Source: Deltaproteobacteria bacterium UBA5799 (GTDB lineage Bacteria; Desulfobacterota; GWC2-55-46). From it: 58,045 bases of DNA. This document shows, in pieces, positions 37,934-46,087 of this stretch. Within the stretch, counting starts at the first letter, position 1. Each line of letters starts with the position of its first letter. The stretch lies in the NCBI GenBank assembly GCA_002418185.1, contig DIDN01000010.1, positions 1 to 58,045 on the forward strand. Reading direction: 5' to 3'. The position numbers were made by a program, and so were the translations under genes. The notes under the pieces are model-generated. The model ran no database searches. It worked only from the letters and a program-made list of their open reading frames with translations, and had not been told where the DNA came from.

Positions 37934-40812
37934 TGGAAGACGGAACGGAAAAGAAAGAGACTCGGGGCAGGCAGGTCGCGGGGCGCTGGCCAGGCGCGGC
38001 TGATATCGAGCTCCTCTCCTCCATCTTCGATTCCGCGATGGACGGGATATTCGTAATCGACAGGGAGGGCAGGTACCGCGAGGTGAACCCCGCCGGCTGC
38101 GCGATGTTCGGGTACTCGCGCGAGGAGTTCCTTTCATCCGACATAAGGCTCCTCCTTTTCCCAGAGGACGTTCCGAGGGCCTTCAAGCAGATTAAAAGGC
38201 ACGAAGGCGTCTTCTACCCGGGGTACAGGATGAGGAGGAAGGACGGCTCCGAGGTCTGGGTGGACATGACCGTCAAAACGGTCCATGCCGGGGGAGAGGA
38301 GTTGAAGCTCGGCGTCAAAAGGGACGTTACGGAACGGAAGAAGTCCGTTGACGGGATAAGGGCCTCGAAGGAGCAGCTGGAGGAGAAGGTCAGGAGGCGC
38401 ACGGCCGAGTTGAAATCGGCCAACAGGTCCCTGGAGATGCAGATATCGAAGAGGGTCAGGACCGAAGAGCTCCTCCACACAATACCCAAGGCGACGTCGT
38501 CGGTAGCGGGTGAAGAGTTCCTCCGCTCGCTCGTCCGCCACCTCGCGGTGGCGCTGGAGTTCAAGTACGCGCTCGTCGCGGAGTACATGGGCGCGATGAA
38601 GTCCCGGACCCTGGCGGTCTGGGCCAAGGGGCGCTTCGCGGACAACTTCGAGTACGTGCTCGAAGGCACCCCGTGTGAAAATGTGATCGTAAAGGGCGAG
38701 CTGTGCTCGTACCCTGGCCGCGTCCAGGAGGACTTCCCCAAAGACCGGTACCTCGTCCAGATGGAGGCCGAGAGCTATGTGGGCGTGCCGCTCGTCGGCT
38801 CGGACGGAAAGGTCCTGGGCCTCCTTGTGGCCGTAGACGACAAGCCCCTCGCGGCGGAGCACGAGGCAAAGGCGCTAATGCGCCTTTTCGCGCTAAGGGC
38901 GGCGCTTGAGCTCGAGAGGAAGAGGTCCGAGGACGAGAGGAAGAAGTCCATCGAGATGCTCAACATCATCTCCGACCATTCGGGCGCCGCGATACTCATA
39001 AAGGACTCGGACGGCAGGCACATGTTCGTTAACAAGTCGTTCGAGGGCCTCTTCCGGAGGAAAAAAGAGGAGATACTCGGCCTCAAGGACCACGACCTCT
39101 TCCCCGCCGGGACCGCCGCAACCCTGAGGGCGAACGACATGAAGGCCCTTGAGGCCGGCGGGCCCGTCGAGTTCGAGGAGGAGGTATTGGACCCCGATGG
39201 CAGGCTACTTACATTCCTTTCCGCAAAGTTCCCGGTGCCGGGGCTGCCGGGCGCTATCTGCTGCATATCGACGGACATAACCGAAAGGAAGAAGATAGAG
39301 GAGAAGCTCCGCAGAAGCGAGGAACGGCTCAGGGAGGCCCAGGCCATAGCGCACATTGGGAGCTGGGACTGGGACGTATTCAACAACAGGCTCCACTGGT
39401 CGGACGAGATATTCAGGATTTTCGGCATCGGTGCCGCGGAGTTCGAGGCCACTTACGACGCGTTCCTCTCGCTCGTCCACCCGGACGACAGGGACGAGGT
39501 GCAGCTTGCGGTCAAGGACGCGCTCGACCACGGCAGGCCCTACGACATAAGGCACAGGGTCGTGAGGCCCGACGGGACCGAGCGCATCGTGACCGAGCGG
39601 GCCGAGGTGGTGAGGGGCCCGGACGGGGAGCCGGTGCGCATGTACGGCACGACCCAGGACGTTACCGAGCACAAGAGGCTCGAGGCCGAGATATTGAGGG
39701 CCCAGAAGCTCGACTCCATCGGCGTCCTTGCCGGGGGCATAGCCCATGACTTCAACAACCTGCTCCTGGGCATCCTGGGAAACGTTTCCATTGCCAGGAA
39801 CCTCATAAAGCCCGCCGACAGGGTCGCCGGGGTGCTCGACGACATAGAGAAGGCGGCGCTCAGGACAAAGAGTCTTACGCGCCAGCTCCTTACTTTCTCC
39901 AGGGGCGGAGAGCCGGTAAGGGAGCCCGCGTCCATCGAGCAGATAGTGAAGGACTCCGCGCCGCTGGTGCTAAGGGGCTCGGAGGTCGTCTGCGAGTGGT
40001 CGTTCCCCGAGGGGCTCTGGCCTGTCGAGGTCGACCAGGGCCAGATGGCCCAGGCCGTTAGCAACATAGTCATGAACGCCGCCCAGGCCATGCCCGACGG
40101 CGGAAGGCTCGCGGTGAGCGCGTCCAACATGGACGTGAGCGAGCAGGCCCACCTCCCCCTCAAGCCGGGCAGGTACATAAAGACGACCTTCAGGGACTAC
40201 GGGACCGGCATCCCGGTAAAGCTCCTCCCAAAGCTCTTCGACCCGTTCTTCACGACCCGGAAGAAGGCGAGCGGCCTTGGGCTGTCGGTCACCTATTCGA
40301 TAATAAAAAAGCACAACGGCCACATAGGCGTGGACTCGGAAGTGGGAGAGGGCACGTCTTTCCACGTCTACCTGCCCGCTTCTGCCGGGAAGCCCGTCGA
40401 GGCCGCCGTTGACGAAACTGTCGCAAGGGGCGCGGGCAGGGTCCTTGTCATGGACGACGAGGAGCTGGTCCGGGACGTCTCTGGCGAGATGCTCAAGATA
40501 CTCGGCTACGAGGCCGTCTTCGCCGCAAACGGGGGCGAGGCCATAGAGAAGTTCCTCAAGGCCAGGGACGAGGGCAGGCCTTTCGACGCCGTCATACTCG
40601 ACCTGACGGTCCCGGGCGGCCTCGGCGGCAGGGATACGATGCGGAGATTGCTGGAGATAGACCCGGGCGTCAGGGGCATAGTCTCAAGCGGCTACTCCAA
40701 AGACCCGATAATGGCCGATTACAGGAAGTTCGGCTTCTCGGCCGTGGTCGCAAAACCGTACAGGGTGGCCGAGTTCAGCAGGGTCGTAAAGAAGGTCGTA
40801 AGCGGCGAATGA
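37933..40812 (+). CDS. PAS/GAF hybrid histidine kinase with receiver domain
   Basis: A 959-aa soluble sensor kinase without a membrane segment. Order of domains: PAS (about 25-135), coiled coil (145-180), GAF (185-328), PAS (342-450), PAS (465-580), HisKA with phosphoacceptor His605 in GGIAHDFNN, HATPase with N-box Asn715, DYGTGI and GLGLS, and a C-terminal receiver with DDEE at 841-844, phosphoacceptor Asp890 and Lys941. The final output partner is not encoded nearby. ATG overlaps the comM stop (TGATG), which implies coupling. Signal unknown; a cytosolic redox or ligand cue is plausible. Confidence 0.9.
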   Translation: MEDGTEKKETRGRQVAGRWPGAADIELLSSIFDSAMDGIFVIDREGRYREVNPAGCAMFGYSREEFLSSDIRLLLFPEDVPRAFKQIKRHEGVFYPGYRMRRKDGSEVWVDMTVKTVHAGGEELKLGVKRDVTERKKSVDGIRASKEQLEEKVRRRTAELKSANRSLEMQISKRVRTEELLHTIPKATSSVAGEEFLRSLVRHLAVALEFKYALVAEYMGAMKSRTLAVWAKGRFADNFEYVLEGTPCENVIVKGELCSYPGRVQEDFPKDRYLVQMEAESYVGVPLVGSDGKVLGLLVAVDDKPLAAEHEAKALMRLFALRAALELERKRSEDERKKSIEMLNIISDHSGAAILIKDSDGRHMFVNKSFEGLFRRKKEEILGLKDHDLFPAGTAATLRANDMKALEAGGPVEFEEEVLDPDGRLLTFLSAKFPVPGLPGAICCISTDITERKKIEEKLRRSEERLREAQAIAHIGSWDWDVFNNRLHWSDEIFRIFGIGAAEFEATYDAFLSLVHPDDRDEVQLAVKDALDHGRPYDIRHRVVRPDGTERIVTERAEVVRGPDGEPVRMYGTTQDVTEHKRLEAEILRAQKLDSIGVLAGGIAHDFNNLLLGILGNVSIARNLIKPADRVAGVLDDIEKAALRTKSLTRQLLTFSRGGEPVREPASIEQIVKDSAPLVLRGSEVVCEWSFPEGLWPVEVDQGQMAQAVSNIVMNAAQAMPDGGRLAVSASNMDVSEQAHLPLKPGRYIKTTFRDYGTGIPVKLLPKLFDPFFTTRKKASGLGLSVTYSIIKKHNGHIGVDSEVGEGTSFHVYLPASAGKPVEAAVDETVARGAGRVLVMDDEELVRDVSGEMLKILGYEAVFAANGGEAIEKFLKARDEGRPFDAVILDLTVPGGLGGRDTMRRLLEIDPGVRGIVSSGYSKDPIMADYRKFGFSAVVAKPYRVAEFSRVVKKVVSGE

Positions 40813-40907
40813 TGTCCAAAGTCCAGCGTCCCTCAAAAGCTGCTATCATTTAATTAACAGCCGCCTGTTCGGTGTTTTCCCATAAAAAGGGTTTTCATAT
40901 AAGGGAA

Positions 40908-40976
40908 AGTCTGATTGATCACGTTCTCTTCGCTGCGCTCAGAATGACACAAAACGTTGGCGAATCAATCAGACCT
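40908..40976. repeat. Dispersed inverted-repeat element (family A), copy 4
   Basis: Ends AAGTCTGATTGATCACG and CGAATCAATCAGACCT are near-perfect inverted repeats. Inside is CTTCGCTGCGCTCAGAATGACA, the inverse of the TGTCATTCTGAGCGAAGCG core. At 69 bp it is the smallest and cleanest copy. Confidence 0.65.
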
Positions 40977-40995
40977 GCCATAAGAAAGGTCGACG

Positions 40996-42126
40996 ATGAT
41001 ATACCTCGATAACGCGGCCACCTCTTTCCCCAAGCCTGAAGCGGTCTACCGGATGATAGACGAGGTCCTGAGGGAAAAGGGCGGGAACCCCGGAAAGGCG
41101 AGCCACCGGCTGGCGGTAGAGGCGAGCCGTGTTGTCTTCAGGGCCAGGGAGGCTGTCGCCATGCTCATGGGCGTCCCCGACTCTTCCAGGGTGGTCTTCA
41201 CCAAGAACGCCACCGAGGCCATAAACATTGCTCTTAAAGGGCTACTCAAGGCCGGCGACCACCTGGTCACGTCCACCTTCGAGCACAACGCTGTCGCCAG
41301 GTGCGTATCAAGGCTTGAAAGGTCCGGAGTGGAGGCGACCCGGGTGCCGCCCGACAGGGAGGGGTTCCTCTCGCCCGCTTCGGTCGGGTCCGCCATAAGG
41401 CGAAACACCAGGATGGTTGTGGTCTCCCACGCCTCGAACGTATTCGGGGCCCTGCAGCCCCTTGACGAGATAGGGAAGGTATGCAAGTCCAGGGGAGTGC
41501 TCTTCATGATAGACGCTGCGCAGACAATGGGGGCCATGCCGCTTGACACGATGGGCATGGGCGTGAATGTACTTGCCGCTACGGGCCACAAGGCCCTCTT
41601 CGGCCCGCAGGGGACGGGTTTCCTTTATGTTGGGGAGGGGGCCGAGCCGGAGCCCTTGATAGACGGCGGCACAGGAGGCGAGGGCGCCCACGCGGCTGAA
41701 CTGCCCGAGATGCTCGAGGCCGGGACCCTCAACACCCCGGGCATCGGCGGCCTCGGCGCGGGTGTCGAGTTCCTCCTTTCGGAGAAGCTCCCGAAGATAA
41801 AGGCCAGGGAGGAGGAGCTCGTCAGCATGGTCCTCAAAGGACTTTCGGGGATAGACAGGGTCTCTGTCATCGGCCCCCGGGACGCCTCCAGAAGGGCCGC
41901 CCTCGTCTCCTTCAACATAAGGGGGGTATCGCCATCTGAGGCCGGGCTCAGGCTCGACCAGGAGTTCGGCATAATGGCGAGGTGCGGCACGCACTGCGCT
42001 CCCGAGGCGCACAGGCAGGCAGGCACCTGGCCCGAGGGCTCGATAAGGGTGAGCCCCGGATATTTCACGACCGAAGAAGAAGTGGAGACGCTCATACGGG
42101 CGGTAAGGGTGCTGGCCTCAAAATAA
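40996..42126 (+). CDS. Class V aminotransferase, cysteine desulfurase-like
   Basis: A 376-aa PLP enzyme. YLDNAATSFPKPEAV at the N-terminus, the pyridoxal-binding ATGHKALFGPQGTG with the lysine, and the C-terminal loop MARCGTHCAPEAHRQAG with candidate catalytic cysteine are typical of SufS/IscS and related families. The MIYLDNAATSFPKP start and the RCGTHCAP loop resemble the NifS-like family related to selenocysteine lyases. Sulphur mobilisation is likely; the acceptor protein is unknown. No iscU or suf gene lies next to it. Confidence 0.85.
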   Translation: MIYLDNAATSFPKPEAVYRMIDEVLREKGGNPGKASHRLAVEASRVVFRAREAVAMLMGVPDSSRVVFTKNATEAINIALKGLLKAGDHLVTSTFEHNAVARCVSRLERSGVEATRVPPDREGFLSPASVGSAIRRNTRMVVVSHASNVFGALQPLDEIGKVCKSRGVLFMIDAAQTMGAMPLDTMGMGVNVLAATGHKALFGPQGTGFLYVGEGAEPEPLIDGGTGGEGAHAAELPEMLEAGTLNTPGIGGLGAGVEFLLSEKLPKIKAREEELVSMVLKGLSGIDRVSVIGPRDASRRAALVSFNIRGVSPSEAGLRLDQEFGIMARCGTHCAPEAHRQAGTWPEGSIRVSPGYFTTEEEVETLIRAVRVLASK

Positions 42127-42187
42127 CCTTCTCAGTCCCTCGCGCCTTTAGGCTGGATTTCGGGCCCCTCCTCGGTTTATCATGCCT

Positions 42188-42310
42188 TAGGCTGCTGAAA
42201 AAGCCCAATCTGCTGCGTCGTCTTCAAGATTGGACACTCCGGCGTACGATAAAAGTACGCCTCATTCCTCATTTTTCGACCCCTTGCATCTTGAGCTTTT
42301 GAGCAGCCTA
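42188..42310. repeat. Inverted-repeat element (family B), long copy
   Basis: TAGGCTGCTGAAAA and TTTTGAGCAGCCTA pair over 14 bases with one mismatch. The inner half CGCCTCATTCCTCATTTTTC / GACCCCTTGCATCTTGAGC repeats in the short copy at 33318. The left part, absent from the short copy, contains CTGCTGCGTCGTCTTCAAG. It is a non-coding element in front of tsaD. Confidence 0.7.
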
Positions 42311-42367
42311 TGAGATTTTGAGCTTTTCAGCCAATTTGTTGGACCGAAACGAGAAACAGATAACAGG

Positions 42368-43387
42368 ATGATAGTCCTCGGAATAGAATCGTCATGCGAC
42401 GACACGGCCGCTTCCGTGCTGGAAGACGGGCGGGTCGTGCTCTCGTCAATAGTTTCCTCGCAGGAGTCCATCCACGCGAAATACGGGGGCGTTGTCCCAG
42501 AGCTCGCATCCAGGAGGCACATAGAGGCGATAGTGCCGGTCATCGAGGAGGCCCTCTCGAACGCAGGGAAGACACTCGACGACATCGACGGGATAGCCGT
42601 TACGCAGGGGCCGGGGCTCGTGGGCTCCCTCCTTATCGGCCTCTCCTTCGCCAAGTCGCTTTCGCTCGCGAAAGGGCTTCCGCTCACGGGCGTAAACCAC
42701 ATCGAGGCGCACGCGCACGCCGCCTTTCTTGCGGAAAAGGGTGAGAGGGGCGGGGCGCCCGGTTTCCCGTTCGTCGCGCTCATCGCCTCCGGCGGGCATA
42801 CCACACTCCTTCACTTCGAGGACGCGACCGCATACAGGGTGCTCGGCCAGACCCTTGACGACTCGGCAGGCGAGGCCTTCGACAAGGTCGCCAAACTGCT
42901 CGGGCTCGGGTATCCCGGGGGCGCCGCAATAGACAGGCTCGCCCGGGAGGGCGACAAGGGTGCAATAGATTTCCCGAGGCCGCTTGCCTCGAAGGGCAGC
43001 CTGGACTTCAGCTTCAGCGGGCTGAAGACCTCGATGCTCACCTATGTCAAAAACCTCTCCGGCCCGCCCTCTGAGGCGCTCTTAAGGGACCTCTCCGCGA
43101 GCTTCCAGGAGGCGGTCGTGGATTCCCTCGTTACAAAGGCGCTCTGGGCCCTCCGTGCAACCGGCGCGAAGGACCTCGTGGCAGCCGGGGGTGTAGCCTC
43201 CAATTCGCGGTTCAGGGCAAGGCTTTCGGAGATGGCCGAAGAGGAAGGGCTTGGTCTCTACATTCCGCACCCCAGGTACTGCACCGACAACGCCGCAATG
43301 GTCGCGTCCCTCGGCTTCCACCAGCTTGAAAAGGGCCGGCTTGCGGGGCTTGACATGAACGCAAAGCCCACCTGGGAGGGGTTCTGA
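42368..43387 (+). CDS. tsaD: tRNA N6-threonylcarbamoyladenosine transferase TsaD
   Basis: TsaD (339 aa) transfers the threonylcarbamoyl group to A37 of tRNAs that read ANN codons. It is an ASKHA-fold protein: GIESSCDDTAASVLEDG at the N-terminus, the iron-ligand motif HIEAHAH (residues 111-117), ALIASGGHTTLL, and the C-terminal AAGGVASNSRFR with YIPHPRYCTDNAAM. Length and all motifs are standard. The ATG is 46 bases past the family B repeat. Confidence 0.97.
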   Translation: MIVLGIESSCDDTAASVLEDGRVVLSSIVSSQESIHAKYGGVVPELASRRHIEAIVPVIEEALSNAGKTLDDIDGIAVTQGPGLVGSLLIGLSFAKSLSLAKGLPLTGVNHIEAHAHAAFLAEKGERGGAPGFPFVALIASGGHTTLLHFEDATAYRVLGQTLDDSAGEAFDKVAKLLGLGYPGGAAIDRLAREGDKGAIDFPRPLASKGSLDFSFSGLKTSMLTYVKNLSGPPSEALLRDLSASFQEAVVDSLVTKALWALRATGAKDLVAAGGVASNSRFRARLSEMAEEEGLGLYIPHPRYCTDNAAMVASLGFHQLEKGRLAGLDMNAKPTWEGF

Positions 43388-43426
43388 GGGCCTTCTTTTT
43401 TCCTGAATACATCGAGAGGCGATTAA

Positions 43427-44275
43427 ATGGCTCCATCCGCGCGTAAGCCCGGCCAGAGGCCCGGAAGGCCCAGGAAGAGGTACGGCCAGCACTTCCTTAC
43501 CGACAGGAACATAGTAAGGAAGATAGTGTCCGCCGCCGGGGTCTCGGAAGGCGACAGGGTCCTGGAGATAGGACCGGGCACCGGAATGCTTACCGAGGGG
43601 CTTGTCGAGGCCGGGGCGAACGTGCTCGCAATCGAGGTGGACGAGGACCTGGCCGCCGGGATAAGTGAAAAATTCCAGGCCGACAGGGTCGAGGTCATAA
43701 GGGCGGACGCTCTGAAGCTCTCCTTCAAAGAGCTCTCTTCCGGGCGGAAGGAGAGCTTCAAGCTCGTCGCAAACCTCCCGTACTACATATCCGGGCCGAT
43801 GCTCGCGAAGCTCCTCGACGAACGGGAGGCGTTCACCGTCATGGTGCTCATGTTCCAGAAGGAGGTAGGCAGCAGGATCGTATCCGGGCCCGGGAGCCGC
43901 GACTACGGCATACTCTCGGTCCTCGCCCAGGCATATACGGAGGTAAGGAAGGAATTCGACGTGCCTGCAAGGCTCTTTTTCCCCAGGCCGAAGGTGGACT
44001 CGATTGTCTTGAGCTTCAGGGTGCTGGACTCCCCGAAGGTGCCCATTGTCGACGAGCTTTTTTTCAAGGCTGTCGTGAGGGCGGCCTTCGGGACGAGGCG
44101 CAAGATGCTCGTCAATTCGCTCTCGCTCATCGGGCTCGAAAAGTCCGCGATAGACGACGCCCTCAGGGAGGCGGGCATAGACCCGGCGAGGCGCGGCGAG
44201 ACCCTTGACCTCAATGAATTCGGGCGTTTGGCGCGCGCTCTCCATGAAAGGAAAAAGCCGGGGTCCGGCGGGTGA
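43427..44275 (+). CDS. rsmA: 16S rRNA dimethyladenosine transferase RsmA/KsgA
   Basis: RsmA dimethylates A1518 and A1519 of 16S rRNA. The 282-aa protein has a short basic N-terminus, RYGQHFLTDRNIVRKIV, SAM-binding VLEIGPGTGMLTEGL, and the catalytic NLPYYISGPM (from Asn115). The VFFPRPKVDSIVLSF-type motif appears as LFFPRPKVDSIVLSF. Length is normal. It follows tsaD by 39 bases, an arrangement suggesting one transcript. Confidence 0.97.
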   Translation: MAPSARKPGQRPGRPRKRYGQHFLTDRNIVRKIVSAAGVSEGDRVLEIGPGTGMLTEGLVEAGANVLAIEVDEDLAAGISEKFQADRVEVIRADALKLSFKELSSGRKESFKLVANLPYYISGPMLAKLLDEREAFTVMVLMFQKEVGSRIVSGPGSRDYGILSVLAQAYTEVRKEFDVPARLFFPRPKVDSIVLSFRVLDSPKVPIVDELFFKAVVRAAFGTRRKMLVNSLSLIGLEKSAIDDALREAGIDPARRGETLDLNEFGRLARALHERKKPGSGG

Positions 44276-44294
44276 AACCCTCCTTTATACGCTC

Positions 44295-44323
44295 TTGACT
44301 TTTTTCCGCCCCTGAGATAACTT
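44295..44323 (+). promoter_or_regulatory. Possible promoter for the deoxynucleoside kinase
   Basis: TTGACT (44295-44300) and TAACTT (44318-44323) have 17-base spacing. The -10 box is poor. A start near 44330 would give a leader of about 60 bases. Confidence 0.35.
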
Positions 44324-44392
44324 GTCTCTGCTTCGATTCCGGATTCCCGAAGGCCAGCGGGCATTCAGCCAGGTTCTTATCCCCGAGAATTA

Positions 44393-45034
44393 ATGGAAAA
44401 ATCGCAATACGTAGCCATAGAGGGCCCTATCGGGGTCGGTAAATCGAGCCTTGCCGAGCTCCTCGCTAAAGAGCTCGGAGGGAGGACCCTCCTCGAGGCC
44501 GTTGACGACAACCCTTTTCTCCCAAGGTTCTACGCGGACATAAAGAAATACGCGTTCCAGACACAGCTCTTCTTCCTCCTCAGCCGCTACCAGCAGCAGA
44601 AGGAGATGTTCCAGCAGGACCTCTTCAGGTCTTCGGTTGTCGCTGACTACCTCTTTGCCAAGGACAGGATATTCGCCTACTTGAACCTCGACGAGAACGA
44701 GCTATGCCTCTACGAGCAGGTCTACAGGCTCCTCGACACCCGGATACCGAAGCCGGACCTCGTCATATACCTCCAGGCCTCGACCGGGGTGCTCCTTGAG
44801 CGTATATCGGGAAGGGGCATCGACTACGAGAAGCAGGTCAGGGAGGACTACCTCGAAAAGCTCGTAGACGCGTACAACAGGTACTTTTTCTATTACAGCG
44901 ACACGCCGCTCCTCGTGGTAAACACGACAGACATAGACTTCGTCAACAACCCGGCCGACCTCGCAAGCCTCGTGAAGGAGATAAGGTCGATAAAGGGCGG
45001 GGCGCAGCACTATATACCCGTAGCCTCAAGATAG
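44393..45034 (+). CDS. Deoxynucleoside kinase
   Basis: A 213-aa kinase of the deoxyadenosine/deoxyguanosine kinase family, which salvages deoxynucleosides. It has the P-loop EGPIGVGKSSLAELLA (residues 10-25), the VADYLFAKDRIFA region in place of the DRS motif and the lid RISGRGIDYEKQV. The family lid motif with arginine and the EKQV element is intact. In related genomes it precedes panB; the linkage is retained here but a promoter-like and a terminator sequence lie between the two genes. Substrate preference cannot be read from sequence. Confidence 0.88.
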   Translation: MEKSQYVAIEGPIGVGKSSLAELLAKELGGRTLLEAVDDNPFLPRFYADIKKYAFQTQLFFLLSRYQQQKEMFQQDLFRSSVVADYLFAKDRIFAYLNLDENELCLYEQVYRLLDTRIPKPDLVIYLQASTGVLLERISGRGIDYEKQVREDYLEKLVDAYNRYFFYYSDTPLLVVNTTDIDFVNNPADLASLVKEIRSIKGGAQHYIPVASR

Positions 45035-45064
45035 AAGCCGTCCCGGTATGGCCGCCGGGGTATT

Positions 45065-45091
45065 TTGTCCGCGCCGGAATCGGTCTATAAT
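45065..45091 (+). promoter_or_regulatory. Weak promoter-like sequence in front of the 45145 terminator
   Basis: A consensus TATAAT at 45086-45091 follows TTGTCC after 15 bases, or TTTTGT after 17. Together with the terminator at 45145 it would define an RNA of about 80 bases. Confidence 0.3.
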
Positions 45092-45144
45092 CTCGGACCA
45101 CGGGCTGCCCCGGCCTTGAAAGATGGGATTTCATGGTGGTTTTG

Positions 45145-45178
45145 ACCTTCCGGTAGGAACAGGCGGAAGGTTTTTTAA
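45145..45178 (+). terminator. Intrinsic terminator before panB
   Basis: ACCTTCCG / CGGAAGGT form a perfect 8-bp stem with an 11-base loop, followed by TTTTTTAATT. It ends transcription from the deoxynucleoside kinase gene or from the short candidate RNA at 45098, so panB needs its own start further down. Confidence 0.82.
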
Positions 45179-45289
45179 TTTGTGGCCGGGCCGGGCAGAG
45201 ACCCCGGTTCCCCCTTGCAATAAGCCCGATAATGGGATTGAATAATAAAAGCGGCGTCTAAGCCGCCAAACTGAAAGCGGGTCACCAAG

Positions 45290-46087
45290 ATGAAGAAGTA
45301 CACGGCAGCGGAAATCATGAAAATGAAGAAAGACGGAAGGAAGATACCCGTCCTTACGGCATATGATTTCGGGACCGCGAGGATACTGGACGAGGCGGGG
45401 ATACCGATGCTGCTGGTCGGCGATTCTGCCGGCATGGTCGAGGCGGGCTACGAGACCACCCTCCCCGTGACCGTTGACGAGATAATCTATCATACGAGGG
45501 CGGTCGCAAGGGGCAGGACCAACGCCCTGGTCGTCAGCGACATGCCCTTCGGCTCCTACCAGACCTCTCTCGATGACGCCAGGAGGAACGCCGCCAGGAT
45601 AATCAAGGAAGGCGGGGCAGAGGCCGTCAAACTCGAAGGCGGGGTCCGGGCCGCAGGCGCTATAAGGGCGATAACGGACATGGACGTGCCGGTAATGGGG
45701 CACGTGGGGCTTACGCCCCAGTCGGTCCACAGGATGGGCGGCTACAGGGTGCAGGGCAAGACCAGGACCGAGGCCGAGGAGATAATCGAGGACGCGGTCG
45801 CCGTCGAGGAAGCGGGCGCCTTCTCGATAGTCCTCGAAGGAGTGCCGTCGGCCCTTGCAGGGGAGATAACCGGAAGGCTCGGCATACCGACCATTGGCAT
45901 CGGCGCGGGCCCCCACTGCGACGGACAGGTGCTCGTCGTGAACGACATGCTCGGGCTTAACGGGCAGAAGGTCCCGAGGTTCGTGAAGAGGTACGCGGAC
46001 CTGAGGAACCTCATATTCCTTGCTGCCACCGAGTACATAAAGGACGTCGTGGAGGAGAGATTTCCTTCAAAGGAGCATTCGTATTAG
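45290..46087 (+). CDS. panB: 3-methyl-2-oxobutanoate hydroxymethyltransferase
   Basis: PanB (265 aa) adds a hydroxymethyl group to ketoisovalerate on the route to pantothenate. Typical features are PVLTAYDFGTARILDEAGIP, LLVGDSAGMV, DMPFGSYQTS with metal ligand, VKLEGG, the PVMGHVGLTPQS strand and FSIVLEGVP. Metal-binding Asp residues are present. The start follows weak ribosome-binding sequence. The stop overlaps the panC start region. Confidence 0.97.
   Translation: MKKYTAAEIMKMKKDGRKIPVLTAYDFGTARILDEAGIPMLLVGDSAGMVEAGYETTLPVTVDEIIYHTRAVARGRTNALVVSDMPFGSYQTSLDDARRNAARIIKEGGAEAVKLEGGVRAAGAIRAITDMDVPVMGHVGLTPQSVHRMGGYRVQGKTRTEAEEIIEDAVAVEEAGAFSIVLEGVPSALAGEITGRLGIPTIGIGAGPHCDGQVLVVNDMLGLNGQKVPRFVKRYADLRNLIFLAATEYIKDVVEERFPSKEHSY

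Noticed and set aside
45092..45178. Signal recognition particle RNA or other housekeeping RNA
   Set aside because: The stretch lacks the GGUCAGGNCCGGAAGGAAGCAGC-type core and the 5'/3' pairing expected; only GGAAGG matches.
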